Source: Marinomonas sp. UCMA 3892 (GTDB lineage: Bacteria; Pseudomonadota; Gammaproteobacteria; Pseudomonadales; Marinomonadaceae). Taken from it: 64,000 bases of DNA. The DNA lies in the NCBI RefSeq assembly GCF_012726345.1, contig NZ_PTXN01000001.1, positions 62,001 through 126,000 on the forward strand. The letters run 5' to 3'. A program made the translations under genes and the position numbers. The notes beneath the pieces were generated by a model. It was not told where the DNA came from. It saw only the letters and a program-made list of their open reading frames with translations, and ran no database searches. Positions 8,556-16,722 of the stretch are shown in pieces. Numbering within the stretch: the first letter of the stretch is position 1; every line of letters begins with the position of its first letter.

Positions 8556-10547
8556 ATGCAAGACGAAGAAAAGCAAAAACAACAAAAAAATGAGGCTGCA
8601 GCAGAGTCTGGTTTGACGCAAACGCATAAGGAACGAATTCAGGCGTCTTGGTATCGTTGTGAGCAGTTTGGCTTGGATCACAGCAGCCGTCCGGATTTTG
8701 CCACCCTGCCAAAGGGCACCTTGAATGATTTAATCGATCAACATCGAAGCTTGCTCGAAACCACTGAAAATGAAGTGCTGCCGTACTATGAAAATATTCT
8801 TAGTAATTCGGCGTGCATGATCGTTTTAGCAGACAGACAAGGTCATGTCCTCAACACATGGGGACAGCCTCGTTTTGGCAGTGCATCGCAACATGGCTTA
8901 GTTGGTGGAAACCAGTGGACTGAAATGGGCGTTGGCACTAATGCCATTGGTACGGCGTTGATTACAGGAGAGGCTATTCAGGTTGGTCGAGATGAGCATT
9001 TTTTACGAGCCAATCGCTTTATGGTTGGCTCGGCTTCGCCTATCTACAACACGAAGAACGATTTGGTTGGCGTGTTGGACATTTCCTCAGACGCTTATCT
9101 TCCACAAGATCATACCTTTGGCATGGTTAAGCTCATGTCATTGAGTGTGGAGAATCGACTGATATTTTCCGCTTTTCAACAAGAGCATTTCATTCTCAGT
9201 TTTAATACCAATGTGGTCAGTTTGGACAGTCATTGGTCTGGTATTTTGGTGCTTGATGAAAACGGCACGATTGTGTCGGCGAATCGTCGTGCAGAAGTGG
9301 TATTGGCACAGGATTTAGCCTTACTCAATATCAATCAAATATTTGATATTGAAATGCGTGAAATTAAACATCATCCCTATAGTTTGCCGATGAAGTTGAT
9401 CGCCATGGGACGGTATCAATTTTATGTCAAAGTGATTCCTCCTGTGCAGCAAATAATGCGTATTCCTGATTTTCGTCAGCGTGCAGATTATGTTGCTCCT
9501 CCACAAGCAGAAGCCATTGTTATGAATGAAAAAAGTCCTCCAGTTGAAAAGGTGAAAAGACAGGAAAACGTGCCAATATCAACCATTCCCGATAACGTTA
9601 TTCCTCTGGCAGAATTACAGCATGGCGACGAGCGAGTGGCGCGATTAGTACGCCAAGCCCATAAGATAATGGAGAAAGACATTCCTATCTTGATTCATGG
9701 TGAAACGGGGGCGGGGAAGGAAATTTTTGTGCGCAGTTTGCACTACCATAGTTCTCGCTCAAAAGAGATGTTGGTGGCGGTAAATTGTGCGGCAATTCCA
9801 GCTGAGCTGGTGGAGTCTGAACTTTTTGGTTATGAAAAAGGCGCATTTACTGGGGCACAAAATCGTGGCTCTATAGGCCTGATTCGTCGTGCCCATCACG
9901 GTACGCTATTTCTTGATGAAATTGGTGAAATGCCAATGGCGGTACAGTCCCGTTTGTTACGTGTTTTGCAAGAACGAGTGGTGACGCCGCTGGGCTCAAC
10001 CGAAGCCTTTCCAGTGGATATCAAACTGATTTCTGCTACCAATCGAACTTTAAAAGATGAAGTGAAAGAAGGGCGTTTTCGTCAAGACTTATACTACCGA
10101 ATTTCAGGTTTGAACATCGAATTGCCCGCATTACGAGAACGAATAGACAAAGCAGAACTAATCAAATACCTACATGAACGTTTACGCAAAGAAGAGCCTG
10201 GTCCTGCTTTGTCGCAAGCTATGCTGGATTTACTGGTGACTCATCCATGGCCGGGAAATATGCGCCAACTCGCTCATGTATTAAAAGTCGGCATGGCAAT
10301 GGCCGATGAGGAAGAGTTGGAAGAATGGCATTTACCTGATGATTTCTTTGATGATCTTGATGTCATTACACAAGCAGATGATTCAGTGGAAGGAGGCTCT
10401 CAGAGAGAACAGGAAGAGCCACTAGAACAGTTGATTCCGCGATTACTGAATGAATTCAAAGGTAATGTTTCGCAAACCGCGAAAACAGCCGGTGTTAGTC
10501 GAAATACGGTTTATAAATATTCGAGGCCTAAAGGAAATGATGTCTAA
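8556..10547 (+). CDS. Sigma-54-dependent activator (AcoR/DhaR type), probable glp operon regulator
   Basis: A 663-residue enhancer-binding protein: N-terminal helical region, GAF sensor domain (about 60-210), a PAS-like segment (about 220-300), AAA+ domain (about 350-590) and a C-terminal Fis-type HTH (about 625-660, VSQTAKTAGVSRNTVYKY). Walker A GETGAGKE is near 382, GAFTGA near 429, and Walker B TLFLDEIGEMP near 450. The ATG at 8556 is preferred because GGAG lies 7 nt upstream; a GTG at 8541 is possible. Divergence from glpS, the sigma-54-like promoter and the repeats suggest it activates the glp operon, perhaps sensing glycerol or a derivative. The effector is not shown by sequence. Confidence 0.88.
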   Translation: MQDEEKQKQQKNEAAAESGLTQTHKERIQASWYRCEQFGLDHSSRPDFATLPKGTLNDLIDQHRSLLETTENEVLPYYENILSNSACMIVLADRQGHVLNTWGQPRFGSASQHGLVGGNQWTEMGVGTNAIGTALITGEAIQVGRDEHFLRANRFMVGSASPIYNTKNDLVGVLDISSDAYLPQDHTFGMVKLMSLSVENRLIFSAFQQEHFILSFNTNVVSLDSHWSGILVLDENGTIVSANRRAEVVLAQDLALLNINQIFDIEMREIKHHPYSLPMKLIAMGRYQFYVKVIPPVQQIMRIPDFRQRADYVAPPQAEAIVMNEKSPPVEKVKRQENVPISTIPDNVIPLAELQHGDERVARLVRQAHKIMEKDIPILIHGETGAGKEIFVRSLHYHSSRSKEMLVAVNCAAIPAELVESELFGYEKGAFTGAQNRGSIGLIRRAHHGTLFLDEIGEMPMAVQSRLLRVLQERVVTPLGSTEAFPVDIKLISATNRTLKDEVKEGRFRQDLYYRISGLNIELPALRERIDKAELIKYLHERLRKEEPGPALSQAMLDLLVTHPWPGNMRQLAHVLKVGMAMADEEELEEWHLPDDFFDDLDVITQADDSVEGGSQREQEEPLEQLIPRLLNEFKGNVSQTAKTAGVSRNTVYKYSRPKGNDV

Positions 10548-10560
10548 GCTGATAATGTCG

Positions 10561-10593
10561 TTCCTGTTTTAAGCTCTGTGGTTAAAACAGGAA
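10561..10593. terminator. Strong hairpin between convergent genes
   Basis: A perfect 12-bp stem TTCCTGTTTTAA / TTAAAACAGGAA with a 9-nt loop lies between the activator stop at 10547 and the RidA-like stop at 10602. It has no clear T-run but is well placed as a bidirectional terminator. Confidence 0.6.
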
Positions 10594-10601
10594 TCGGAAT
10601 A

Positions 10602-11003
10602 TTATCGAGCGACTTTTGCGACCGCTTCAATTTCAATTAACGTCTCTGGAGAGGCTAAAGAGGCGACGCCAATTCCCGTTAATGCTGGGCGTGAAGTGCC
10701 TAATGTGCTGGCGATAATAGGGACAATTGCTTCCATATGGTCGGCAACCTCACCGCGAACGTAGACACGTAACTGCAAAATATTCTCGACTGAAGAATTT
10801 GCTGCTTTTAAAACCGTAATTAAGTGTTTTGCTGCATTGGCAGTTTGCGTTTTCATATCGTGATTATTGGTTTGAAAATCAGTGTCCCAATCGACTTGGC
10901 CTGAAATAAAAACCAACCCTGTGTCAGTATCGACCGTGGCTTGTGACATGCCAGTAGCTGTACCGTCATACAAAGATGGTGGGTTAATGCGTTTAATGGA
11001 CAT
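10602..11003 (-). CDS. RidA/YjgF-family protein lacking the catalytic arginine
   Basis: A 133-residue Rid-family protein, normal length, ending in the family strand LIEIEAVAKVAR. RidA proper hydrolyses reactive enamines/imines using an arginine (Arg105 in E. coli RidA, in PARxxVEV). Here the same position reads PALTGIGV, with Leu108, so classical imine deaminase activity is unlikely and the protein belongs to one of the arginine-less Rid subgroups (inference). It is monocistronic; the LysR gene behind it on the same strand may control it. Confidence 0.85.
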   Translation of the reverse strand: MSIKRINPPSLYDGTATGMSQATVDTDTGLVFISGQVDWDTDFQTNNHDMKTQTANAAKHLITVLKAANSSVENILQLRVYVRGEVADHMEAIVPIIASTLGTSRPALTGIGVASLASPETLIEIEAVAKVAR

Positions 11004-11102
11004 AATGACCTCTACATAGTGTTTAAAGTGACGCTAGAGTAGAGTTGAGTGGGTCGTTTGACTATAAAGCCTAGCTTGTTACCGATACAAGTTAAGGTCT
11101 CT

Positions 11103-11990
11103 TTAATTAGTAAACTTTTTCTGAATGCTATCCAGTAACCAGCTAATTAATAGATCATTTTTGGCATTTGGGTGATGGGCGGCTACGACTTGATAACCCG
11201 GTGGGTATTTTTCTAATGGAAGCTCAAATAGTCCTTCATACGGTAGAAGTCTAGAAGGAATGAATCCCACCATATCTGGATATTTTAAGATCTCTTTAGC
11301 CATATGAAAGGATGGGGCGGATACGGTAACTTGACGTGGAAAGCCTTGTTGTTCGAACCAAGTATCAGCAGAACCTATAAAACTACCAATGCCTGGCGAA
11401 ACGATGACAAAGTCGTGTTTAGTTAATTGCTCTAGTGATAGGTCATGAGTACGTTTAATGGCTGTATTCGCTGTCACACATAAGTACTTCTCTGTAAATA
11501 ATGGAGTGGAAATCAACCCTTCGGGAACATAGGCGCTGGTGGTAAAAACAAGGTCTATTGTGCCTAGATGGATTTTTTTGGTTAGATTGGCGTGTTCGAT
11601 ATTGGTAATGATCACTTTGATTTTTGGTGCATATTGTCTAAGTTCTTTAATTAGGTCTGTTACTATCACTTCTTGTGTGTAGTCTGTTGCACAGATAACC
11701 AAAGTCCTTTCTATTTGCTGTGGAGAAAGTGTCTTTGCCGGAGGGATGCTATTTATTTGAATCAATATCTGTTGAATGTGCGACTCTATCTCTTTGGCAT
11801 AGGGCGTTGGAATCATTCCGTGGCCTGTTCTAACAAAGAGCTGATCGCCAAGAATGATTCTTAATTTTTTAAGTTGGAGACTGATAGCCTGTTGAGAAAC
11901 GCTTAGATGTTCAGCAGCGACTGAAATATTGCTGAACTGATAGAGCGCATTTAATGTTCTAAGGTGATTTATTTCAAGTTTATCTATCAT
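11103..11990 (-). CDS. LysR-family transcriptional regulator
   Basis: A 295-residue full-length LysR protein. The HTH covers residues 8-66 (SNISVAAEHLSVSQQAISLQLKKLR), followed by a substrate-binding domain (about 92-290). The sequence RTGHGMIPTPYA after the HTH and the substrate domain resemble the NodD/NahR/LinR-like branch. It lies 99 nt upstream of the RidA-like gene on the same strand, and 111 nt from the divergent lipoprotein gene at 12102. The target is not known. Confidence 0.88.
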   Translation of the reverse strand: MIDKLEINHLRTLNALYQFSNISVAAEHLSVSQQAISLQLKKLRIILGDQLFVRTGHGMIPTPYAKEIESHIQQILIQINSIPPAKTLSPQQIERTLVICATDYTQEVIVTDLIKELRQYAPKIKVIITNIEHANLTKKIHLGTIDLVFTTSAYVPEGLISTPLFTEKYLCVTANTAIKRTHDLSLEQLTKHDFVIVSPGIGSFIGSADTWFEQQGFPRQVTVSAPSFHMAKEILKYPDMVGFIPSRLLPYEGLFELPLEKYPPGYQVVAAHHPNAKNDLLISWLLDSIQKKFTN

Positions 11991-12101
11991 GCGCGTCTCG
12001 TTGGCTATTAGCGGTCTAAATAAGTTAGTAGATAGTATTAATAGCCGTTAATTGGTGGTTTTCAATGATCTTTCCGTTTAAAACACTCTGGAGTGAATGG
12101 T

Positions 12102-12629
12102 ATGTTGCGTCAATGTCTCTTAGGAATTGTCTGTGTTTTGTTATTGGCATCTTGTAGTAGTTATTCTGTTAAAAATAAACAGGTGCCACAGAGCACAATC
12201 AGTTTACCTTTGCTGCATGGCTGGCATGAAGGCAAAGAAGTACTTTATATAACGACGGATGTTTCTGATCAGGCTGTGGCAAAAGCAAAAAATGCCAATT
12301 ATGCGCCTCGTTTGCGTGACTCTGTGCCTTATTATCCTAAACCACCACAAGTGAAGACCGTGTTAGAGCGTGTGTATGCATTTCCGAATCAAGAGCAAGC
12401 GTGGAGCGTATTTGCTTCCGTTCCTGAACCATTGGGCTATGAGAGTCAAAATACGCATTACTCACCGCTTTGGTTGATGTACGTCGTGGTGTGGAAAGAC
12501 CCAAGTAAGGCAACAGAGCTGAGGTCTGAAGAAGCAATTCTGACAGCGGAAGATCAGGGTTTGGTCACCATTGAAAGAACCGATATCGTGCTCAATTGTC
12601 CGGTTATTCCTTTTGTAAAAAAGAAATAA
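12102..12629 (+). CDS. Hypothetical lipoprotein
   Basis: A 175-residue protein with a type II signal peptide, MLRQCLLGIVCVLLLASC, whose lipobox LASC gives a lipidated Cys18. The mature part is soluble with no recognised domain and many Pro/Tyr in its first half. I use ATG 12102, which has GGAG 8 nt upstream, rather than GTG 12093. It is divergent from the LysR gene. The 3' end of this gene (12554-12608) recurs as a decayed copy at 14183-14236. Confidence 0.75.
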   Translation: MLRQCLLGIVCVLLLASCSSYSVKNKQVPQSTISLPLLHGWHEGKEVLYITTDVSDQAVAKAKNANYAPRLRDSVPYYPKPPQVKTVLERVYAFPNQEQAWSVFASVPEPLGYESQNTHYSPLWLMYVVVWKDPSKATELRSEEAILTAEDQGLVTIERTDIVLNCPVIPFVKKK

Positions 12630-12747
12630 AAATGCGGCGTATAACACACACAAAACTAATTTTGGTCGTTTGATTTTTGCTGAGCTTCAAATAGCTGAGA
12701 TCGATTTTGAATAGAAGGGGTTGAGGCGTTTTTCTATTATTAAGAAG

Positions 12748-12785
12748 ATTAAAAGCACTACTCATTTATGAGTAGTGCTTTTAAT
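12748..12785. terminator. Bidirectional terminator
   Basis: An 18-bp perfect stem (left arm 12748-12765, right arm 12768-12785) with a 2-nt loop and A/T flanks that work in both directions. It separates the lipoprotein gene from the convergent gene at 12796. Confidence 0.85.
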
Positions 12786-12795
12786 AAGCTTTTAA

Positions 12796-13209
12796 TTAAA
12801 GCGCGTCTTCTACAGTATCTTGTAGTGCTTTAGCGCGGTCTTCAATTTGATTTTCTGCATTGGCAATTGGTGAATGGTTTAATGTCAAAACACCATTGCT
12901 GTAAGAAGAATATTTATTAGCATTGCTGATGTCGCCAATGTTCTGAATAACAACTTTCTTCAGATCATCTTGGATTGCTTCTTGAGAGAAACTGTCTGCA
13001 CACATTTTGCTAAATGCAATAATCATTGGCTCAAAGTAAATTTGAGTCCAAGTTTGGTTGTATAGGTGAGAGTAGTTGTCAACAGAGATACTATCCCAGT
13101 CAATTTCAATCTCAAATTCAAATTTAGCTGCGTCAAACACTTTCTTTTTAAGTGCTTCAAGATTATTTTCTTGAAAATCTCTAGCCGCTTTTTTCTCTTT
13201 AAGTCCCAT
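12796..13209 (-). CDS. Hypothetical protein, second gene of an AT-rich pair
   Basis: A 137-residue acidic soluble protein starting MGLKEKKAARDFQENNLEALKK-like helical region, then a mixed domain with several Tyr and Trp (SHLYNQTWTQIYFEP). ATG 13209 is chosen because AAGGA precedes it. No signal peptide or membrane segment is visible and no family is recognised. It follows the gene at 13261 by 51 nt on the same strand, so the two are probably one transcript. Base composition is richer in A+T than the neighbouring metabolic genes, which together with the flanking partial repeat suggests an accessory insertion. Confidence 0.65.
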   Translation of the reverse strand: MGLKEKKAARDFQENNLEALKKKVFDAAKFEFEIEIDWDSISVDNYSHLYNQTWTQIYFEPMIIAFSKMCADSFSQEAIQDDLKKVVIQNIGDISNANKYSSYSNGVLTLNHSPIANAENQIEDRAKALQDTVEDAL

Positions 13210-13260
13210 GATCAATCCTTATTTTTGAGTTGAAAAGTACAAATTTAAAAAATTGAAAAA

Positions 13261-13908
13261 TTAGAATGCGTCATTTATTCCATTTTCAATCTTTGTTTGA
13301 AGATCAGCGGGTAGCTCTTCTTCAAAATTGAATCTAACCAAAATAGTAGTATTTGTTTTTCTAAAACGAATACCATCTCTTGCTTCATTTTTTATATAAA
13401 AATCAGTTATTTGGCTAAGGTACTCTTTGCTGAAGTCATCACTGGCAACTTCCATTAAAGTGTCGCCCAGAGCTTCAAGAATGGCTTTGATTTTGTCGAG
13501 GTTGGCAGGTTTCACTTCATCGACAGTGAAGTTGAAATCAAGCGAGTGTGTTTTTTGAAGGGTCGACTTAAGCAGTGCTAAACAGTCTTCAACAGTGTCT
13601 GCTTTAAATGCGGACACTTGTTTAATTGGCTCTTGACCTAGTAGGAAACGTTCATGTTTTGCAAAGTCATAAATGGCAATGTTTACAATGCTGTCCGTAT
13701 CAATAAAAGATATTTCATGTTCTTTGTCTGTGAGTAAAACAATTTTAAGCTCTGAATCAAACTTAACAAAGAAGCCTGAGTAACGATTATTGTATCTATC
13801 AGCAATTGTTATATGAAATTCTGTGCCATAGTCAGATTTACTTTGTTGAAATCTTTCTAATAACTGTTTAGGAGAGGATAAAACGATATCGTTAATATAG
13901 TTCTTCAT
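13261..13908 (-). CDS. Hypothetical protein, first gene of an AT-rich pair
   Basis: A 215-residue soluble protein. I start at ATG 13906-13908 (MKNYINDIVLSSPKQ) because the upstream extension to 14016 reads as non-coding AT-rich DNA. Residues 30-90 look like a beta-rich small domain (FHITIADRYNNRYSGFFVKF) and the C-terminal part (about 125-200) is alpha/beta with IRFRKTNTTILVRFNF near the end. No motif is recognised. It is probably co-transcribed with the gene at 12796. Confidence 0.6.
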   Translation of the reverse strand: MKNYINDIVLSSPKQLLERFQQSKSDYGTEFHITIADRYNNRYSGFFVKFDSELKIVLLTDKEHEISFIDTDSIVNIAIYDFAKHERFLLGQEPIKQVSAFKADTVEDCLALLKSTLQKTHSLDFNFTVDEVKPANLDKIKAILEALGDTLMEVASDDFSKEYLSQITDFYIKNEARDGIRFRKTNTTILVRFNFEEELPADLQTKIENGINDAF

Positions 13909-14182
13909 AACTATCCATGTATTTTGAAATGTATAAACACTATTTTTCAAATGCAGTTTTCGACACGAAAATTCTAAGTGTAATTTTAAATAACTTGGAA
14001 AGATTTTACATCCCAAAAGTTAATAAAACAACACCTGAAATATGCATAAAATTCTCATCTTCGGTCATTTTTTTGTATTGGTGAAGTATTTGTTTGCAGT
14101 TCTTTGGGCTTCAAGCAGAGCCGAGCAAAGTAGAGTTGAGTTGTTAGCTTCTCAATACGGCGGTACCTTGATGATCTAAAAG

Positions 14183-14236
14183 TCAGGGCTTAGCACAATC
14201 GAAAGAACCAATATCGTGCTCAATTATCCGGTTATT
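14183..14236 (+). pseudogene. Decayed copy of the 3' end of the lipoprotein gene
   Basis: This stretch aligns to 12554-12608, the last part of the lipoprotein gene, with one small gap and few mismatches; the core from GAAAGAACC to CGGTTATT differs at only two positions. There is no open frame connected to it. It shows that a second copy of the gene, or an insertion that duplicated its end, once existed; the two AT-rich genes now lie between the copies. Confidence 0.75.
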
Positions 14237-14359
14237 TCATACTCTCTTTTTGATTAGCGTCCGATAAAATAGCGCTCTATCTAGGGTGTTATTACCTTCC
14301 AACAGCCTCTCTTACTCTTGCTTGAAAACTCCTATCTCAGAATATTGTTCGTTTTTTTA

Positions 14360-14372
14360 TGAATAATATTCA
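14360..14372. promoter_or_regulatory. Candidate MetR-binding site upstream of mesX
   Basis: TGAA-TAATA-TTCA matches exactly the MetR consensus TGAA-N5-TTCA known from enterobacterial met genes. Additional TTCA/TTCATG half-sites follow at about 14390-14406. It lies about 155 bp before mesX, whose product acts in methionine synthesis. Confidence 0.55.
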
Positions 14373-14469
14373 TGATTATTAAAATAAATTCATTTTTGTT
14401 CATGATTGTGATTGCGTATAACTGTACTCACTTAGTAACTAGGCTGATCGCCGCCAATCGAAAACTGGC

Positions 14470-14503
14470 AAGTGAAAACAAGGAATAGATCCTTATTTCA
14501 CTT
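14470..14503 (+). promoter_or_regulatory. Leader hairpin before mesX
   Basis: AAGTGAAA and AAGGA pair with TCCTT and TTTCACTT around a 5-nt loop, giving a 13-bp interrupted stem 25 nt before the mesX ATG. No T-run follows, so it is not a plain terminator. It could be an mRNA element controlling translation or a protein site. It does not match a SAM riboswitch that I recognise. Confidence 0.45.
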
Positions 14504-14527
14504 CAGAAAATAGGATACCAGATCACC

Positions 14528-15502
14528 ATGAACAACAGCTTTACTTTTACCATTAAGAGCATTTGCTTCGATGAAAGCTACCGCCCTTCAGATAATACTC
14601 GCATTACAACCAATTTCGCGAATTTGGCCAGAGGAGAGCGACGACAAGAGAATTTACGCGACGCATTAAGGATGATTAACAATCGTTTTAATGCATTGGC
14701 GCATTGGGATAACGCAAAGGGAGATCGTTATTCTGTTGAACTTGAAATCGTTTCGGTTGATGTGGATATCGAAGGGAATGGCCAGACCTTCCCAACCATT
14801 GAAATTTTGAAGACGAATATTCTTGATCACCACACTGATCAGCGTATTGAAGGGATTGTAGGAAACAATTTCTCTTCTTATGTCCGCGATTACGACTTCA
14901 GCGTCGTGTTGCCAAACCATAACAAAGGTCAAAAAGAATTTAGCATTCCTGATAATTTTGGCGACCTGCATGGAAAGCTCTTTAAAAGCTTTGTGAAGTC
15001 AGACAGCTTTAAAGAAAAATTTACCAAGCCGCCAGTGATCTGTCTGAGTGTTTCAGACAATAAAACCTATCAGCGAACAGGAAATCAGCATCCAGTACTG
15101 GGGGTTGAATATCAGCCAAATAGCACGTCTTTGACCGAGCAATATTTTCACAAGATGGGCTTACAGGTTCGATACTTTATGCCTGCCAACAGCGCCGCAC
15201 CATTAGCGTTTTATTTTGTAGGCGACTTGCTTAACGATTACAGCAATCTTGAGCTGATTGGCACCATCAGTACGATGGAAACCTTCCAGAAAATCTACCG
15301 TCCAGAAATTTACAACGCCAACGCGGTTGCTGGAAAGAGTTATCAACCGAACTTGAACAACTCGGATCATTCTCTAACACAAATTGTTTATGACCGTGAA
15401 GAACGCAGTCAATTGGCGAGTGAACAAGGCAAATTTGCTGAGCAGCATTTTATAAAGCCATACCAAAGGGCTCTTGAGCAGTGGTCTGCTAATTACGCAT
15501 AG
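14528..15502 (+). CDS. mesX: MesX (DUF1852), partner of methionine synthase MesD
   Basis: A 324-residue DUF1852 protein. Published work on folate-independent methionine synthases described DUF1852 as MesX, needed together with oxygen for MesD activity. The protein is soluble, with no signal peptide, and carries the family features such as SYRPSDNTRITTNFANLARG near the start and a C-terminal helix. It is followed at 57 nt by mesD, the usual pair. Its upstream region contains a MetR-type site. The biochemical role of MesX, including how the methyl group is supplied, remains uncertain. Confidence 0.85.
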   Translation: MNNSFTFTIKSICFDESYRPSDNTRITTNFANLARGERRQENLRDALRMINNRFNALAHWDNAKGDRYSVELEIVSVDVDIEGNGQTFPTIEILKTNILDHHTDQRIEGIVGNNFSSYVRDYDFSVVLPNHNKGQKEFSIPDNFGDLHGKLFKSFVKSDSFKEKFTKPPVICLSVSDNKTYQRTGNQHPVLGVEYQPNSTSLTEQYFHKMGLQVRYFMPANSAAPLAFYFVGDLLNDYSNLELIGTISTMETFQKIYRPEIYNANAVAGKSYQPNLNNSDHSLTQIVYDREERSQLASEQGKFAEQHFIKPYQRALEQWSANYA

Positions 15503-15559
15503 ACGCAAGCCCCAATGGTTATTTTCCAACATTACATTTAATAGACGGCATTCTTTATT

Positions 15560-16618
15560 ATGAAAACAGTTATTGAAAAAACAGGTACTAATAACACGCT
15601 ACTACCAACATCAACGGCAGGCAGCTTGCCTAAACCTACATGGCTTGCAGAGCCAGAAACACTTTGGTCTCCTTGGAAGCTGGAAGGAGATCAACTCATT
15701 GATGGTAAACAGGATGCACTGCGTATCTCGTTACAAGAGCAGCAGCAAGCGGGCATTGATATCGTCAGTGACGGCGAACAAACACGCCAACATTTCGTTA
15801 CCACCTTTATTGAACACCTTAGTGGCGTGGATTTTGAGAACCGTCAGACGGTAAGAATTCGTGATCGCTATGATGCGAGCGTTCCTACTGTCGTTGGCCC
15901 GGTTAGCCGCATCAAGCCCGTTTTTGTTGAAGACGCTAAGTTTTTACGTCAACAAACCAATCAACCGATTAAGTGGGCGTTACCAGGACCAATGACCATG
16001 ATTGATACGCTGTATGATGATCATTACAAAAGCCGCGAAAAGCTCGCGTGGGAATTTGCCAAAATTCTCAACCAAGAAGCCAAAGAGTTAGAAGCAGCGG
16101 GTGTGGATATCATCCAATTTGATGAGCCAGCATTTAATGTGTTTTTTGATGAGGTCAATGATTGGGGTATTGCGACGTTAGAAAGAGCCATTGAAGGCCT
16201 TAAATGCGAAACCGCAGTACATATTTGTTATGGCTACGGCATTAAAGCCAATACTGATTGGAAAAAGACGCTTGGCTCTGAATGGCGACAATATGAAGAA
16301 GCCTTTCCTAAGCTGCAAAAATCCAATATCGATATAATTTCACTGGAGTGTCATAACTCTCATGTGCCAATGGAATTGCTCGAACTTATTCGCGGCAAAA
16401 AAGTCATGGTCGGCGCAATCGACGTGGCGAACCATGCCATAGAGACACCAGAAGAAGTGGCCAATACTCTGCGCAAAGCCCTGCAGTTTGTCGATGCAGA
16501 CAAGCTCTACCCTTGTACTAACTGTGGTATGGCTCCGCTGCCTCGTGCGGTAGCAAGAGGCAAGCTACATGCCTTAACGGCAGGTGCAGAGATCATTAGA
16601 AAAGAGCTCTCTTTGTAG
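15560..16618 (+). CDS. mesD: Folate-independent methionine synthase MesD (core MetE domain)
   Basis: A 352-residue protein equal to the catalytic C-terminal half of MetE, without the N-terminal half that MetE uses. The zinc ligands are all present: His221 and Cys223 (HIC), Glu263 (SLECHNSH) and Cys322 (TNCGM), and the active-site segment FDEPAF (187-192) is kept. Such a core protein transfers a methyl group to homocysteine without methyltetrahydrofolate-polyglutamate binding by a MetE N-terminus. The linked MesX gene marks it as the MesD type. A terminator at 16641 closes the operon. Confidence 0.85.
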   Translation: MKTVIEKTGTNNTLLPTSTAGSLPKPTWLAEPETLWSPWKLEGDQLIDGKQDALRISLQEQQQAGIDIVSDGEQTRQHFVTTFIEHLSGVDFENRQTVRIRDRYDASVPTVVGPVSRIKPVFVEDAKFLRQQTNQPIKWALPGPMTMIDTLYDDHYKSREKLAWEFAKILNQEAKELEAAGVDIIQFDEPAFNVFFDEVNDWGIATLERAIEGLKCETAVHICYGYGIKANTDWKKTLGSEWRQYEEAFPKLQKSNIDIISLECHNSHVPMELLELIRGKKVMVGAIDVANHAIETPEEVANTLRKALQFVDADKLYPCTNCGMAPLPRAVARGKLHALTAGAEIIRKELSL

Positions 16619-16640
16619 TATTGATTTGTTTTAATCTATA

Positions 16641-16683
16641 AAAAAATCCCGCTTCGTGTTCATGCATCGAAACGGGATTTTTA
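16641..16683 (+). terminator. Terminator after mesD
   Basis: AAATCCCG pairs with CGGGATTT with additional inner pairs, preceded by an A-run and followed by a T-run. It works in both directions and also serves the convergent peptidase gene. Confidence 0.85.
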
Positions 16684-16722
16684 TGTGTTGCTTCAGATAG
16701 TAATAAATAGAATCTGGAGAAT

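Noticed and set aside
14380..14527. A SAM or cobalamin riboswitch before mesX
   Set aside because: The leader holds only one hairpin; none of the conserved core sequences or junctions that I know are present.
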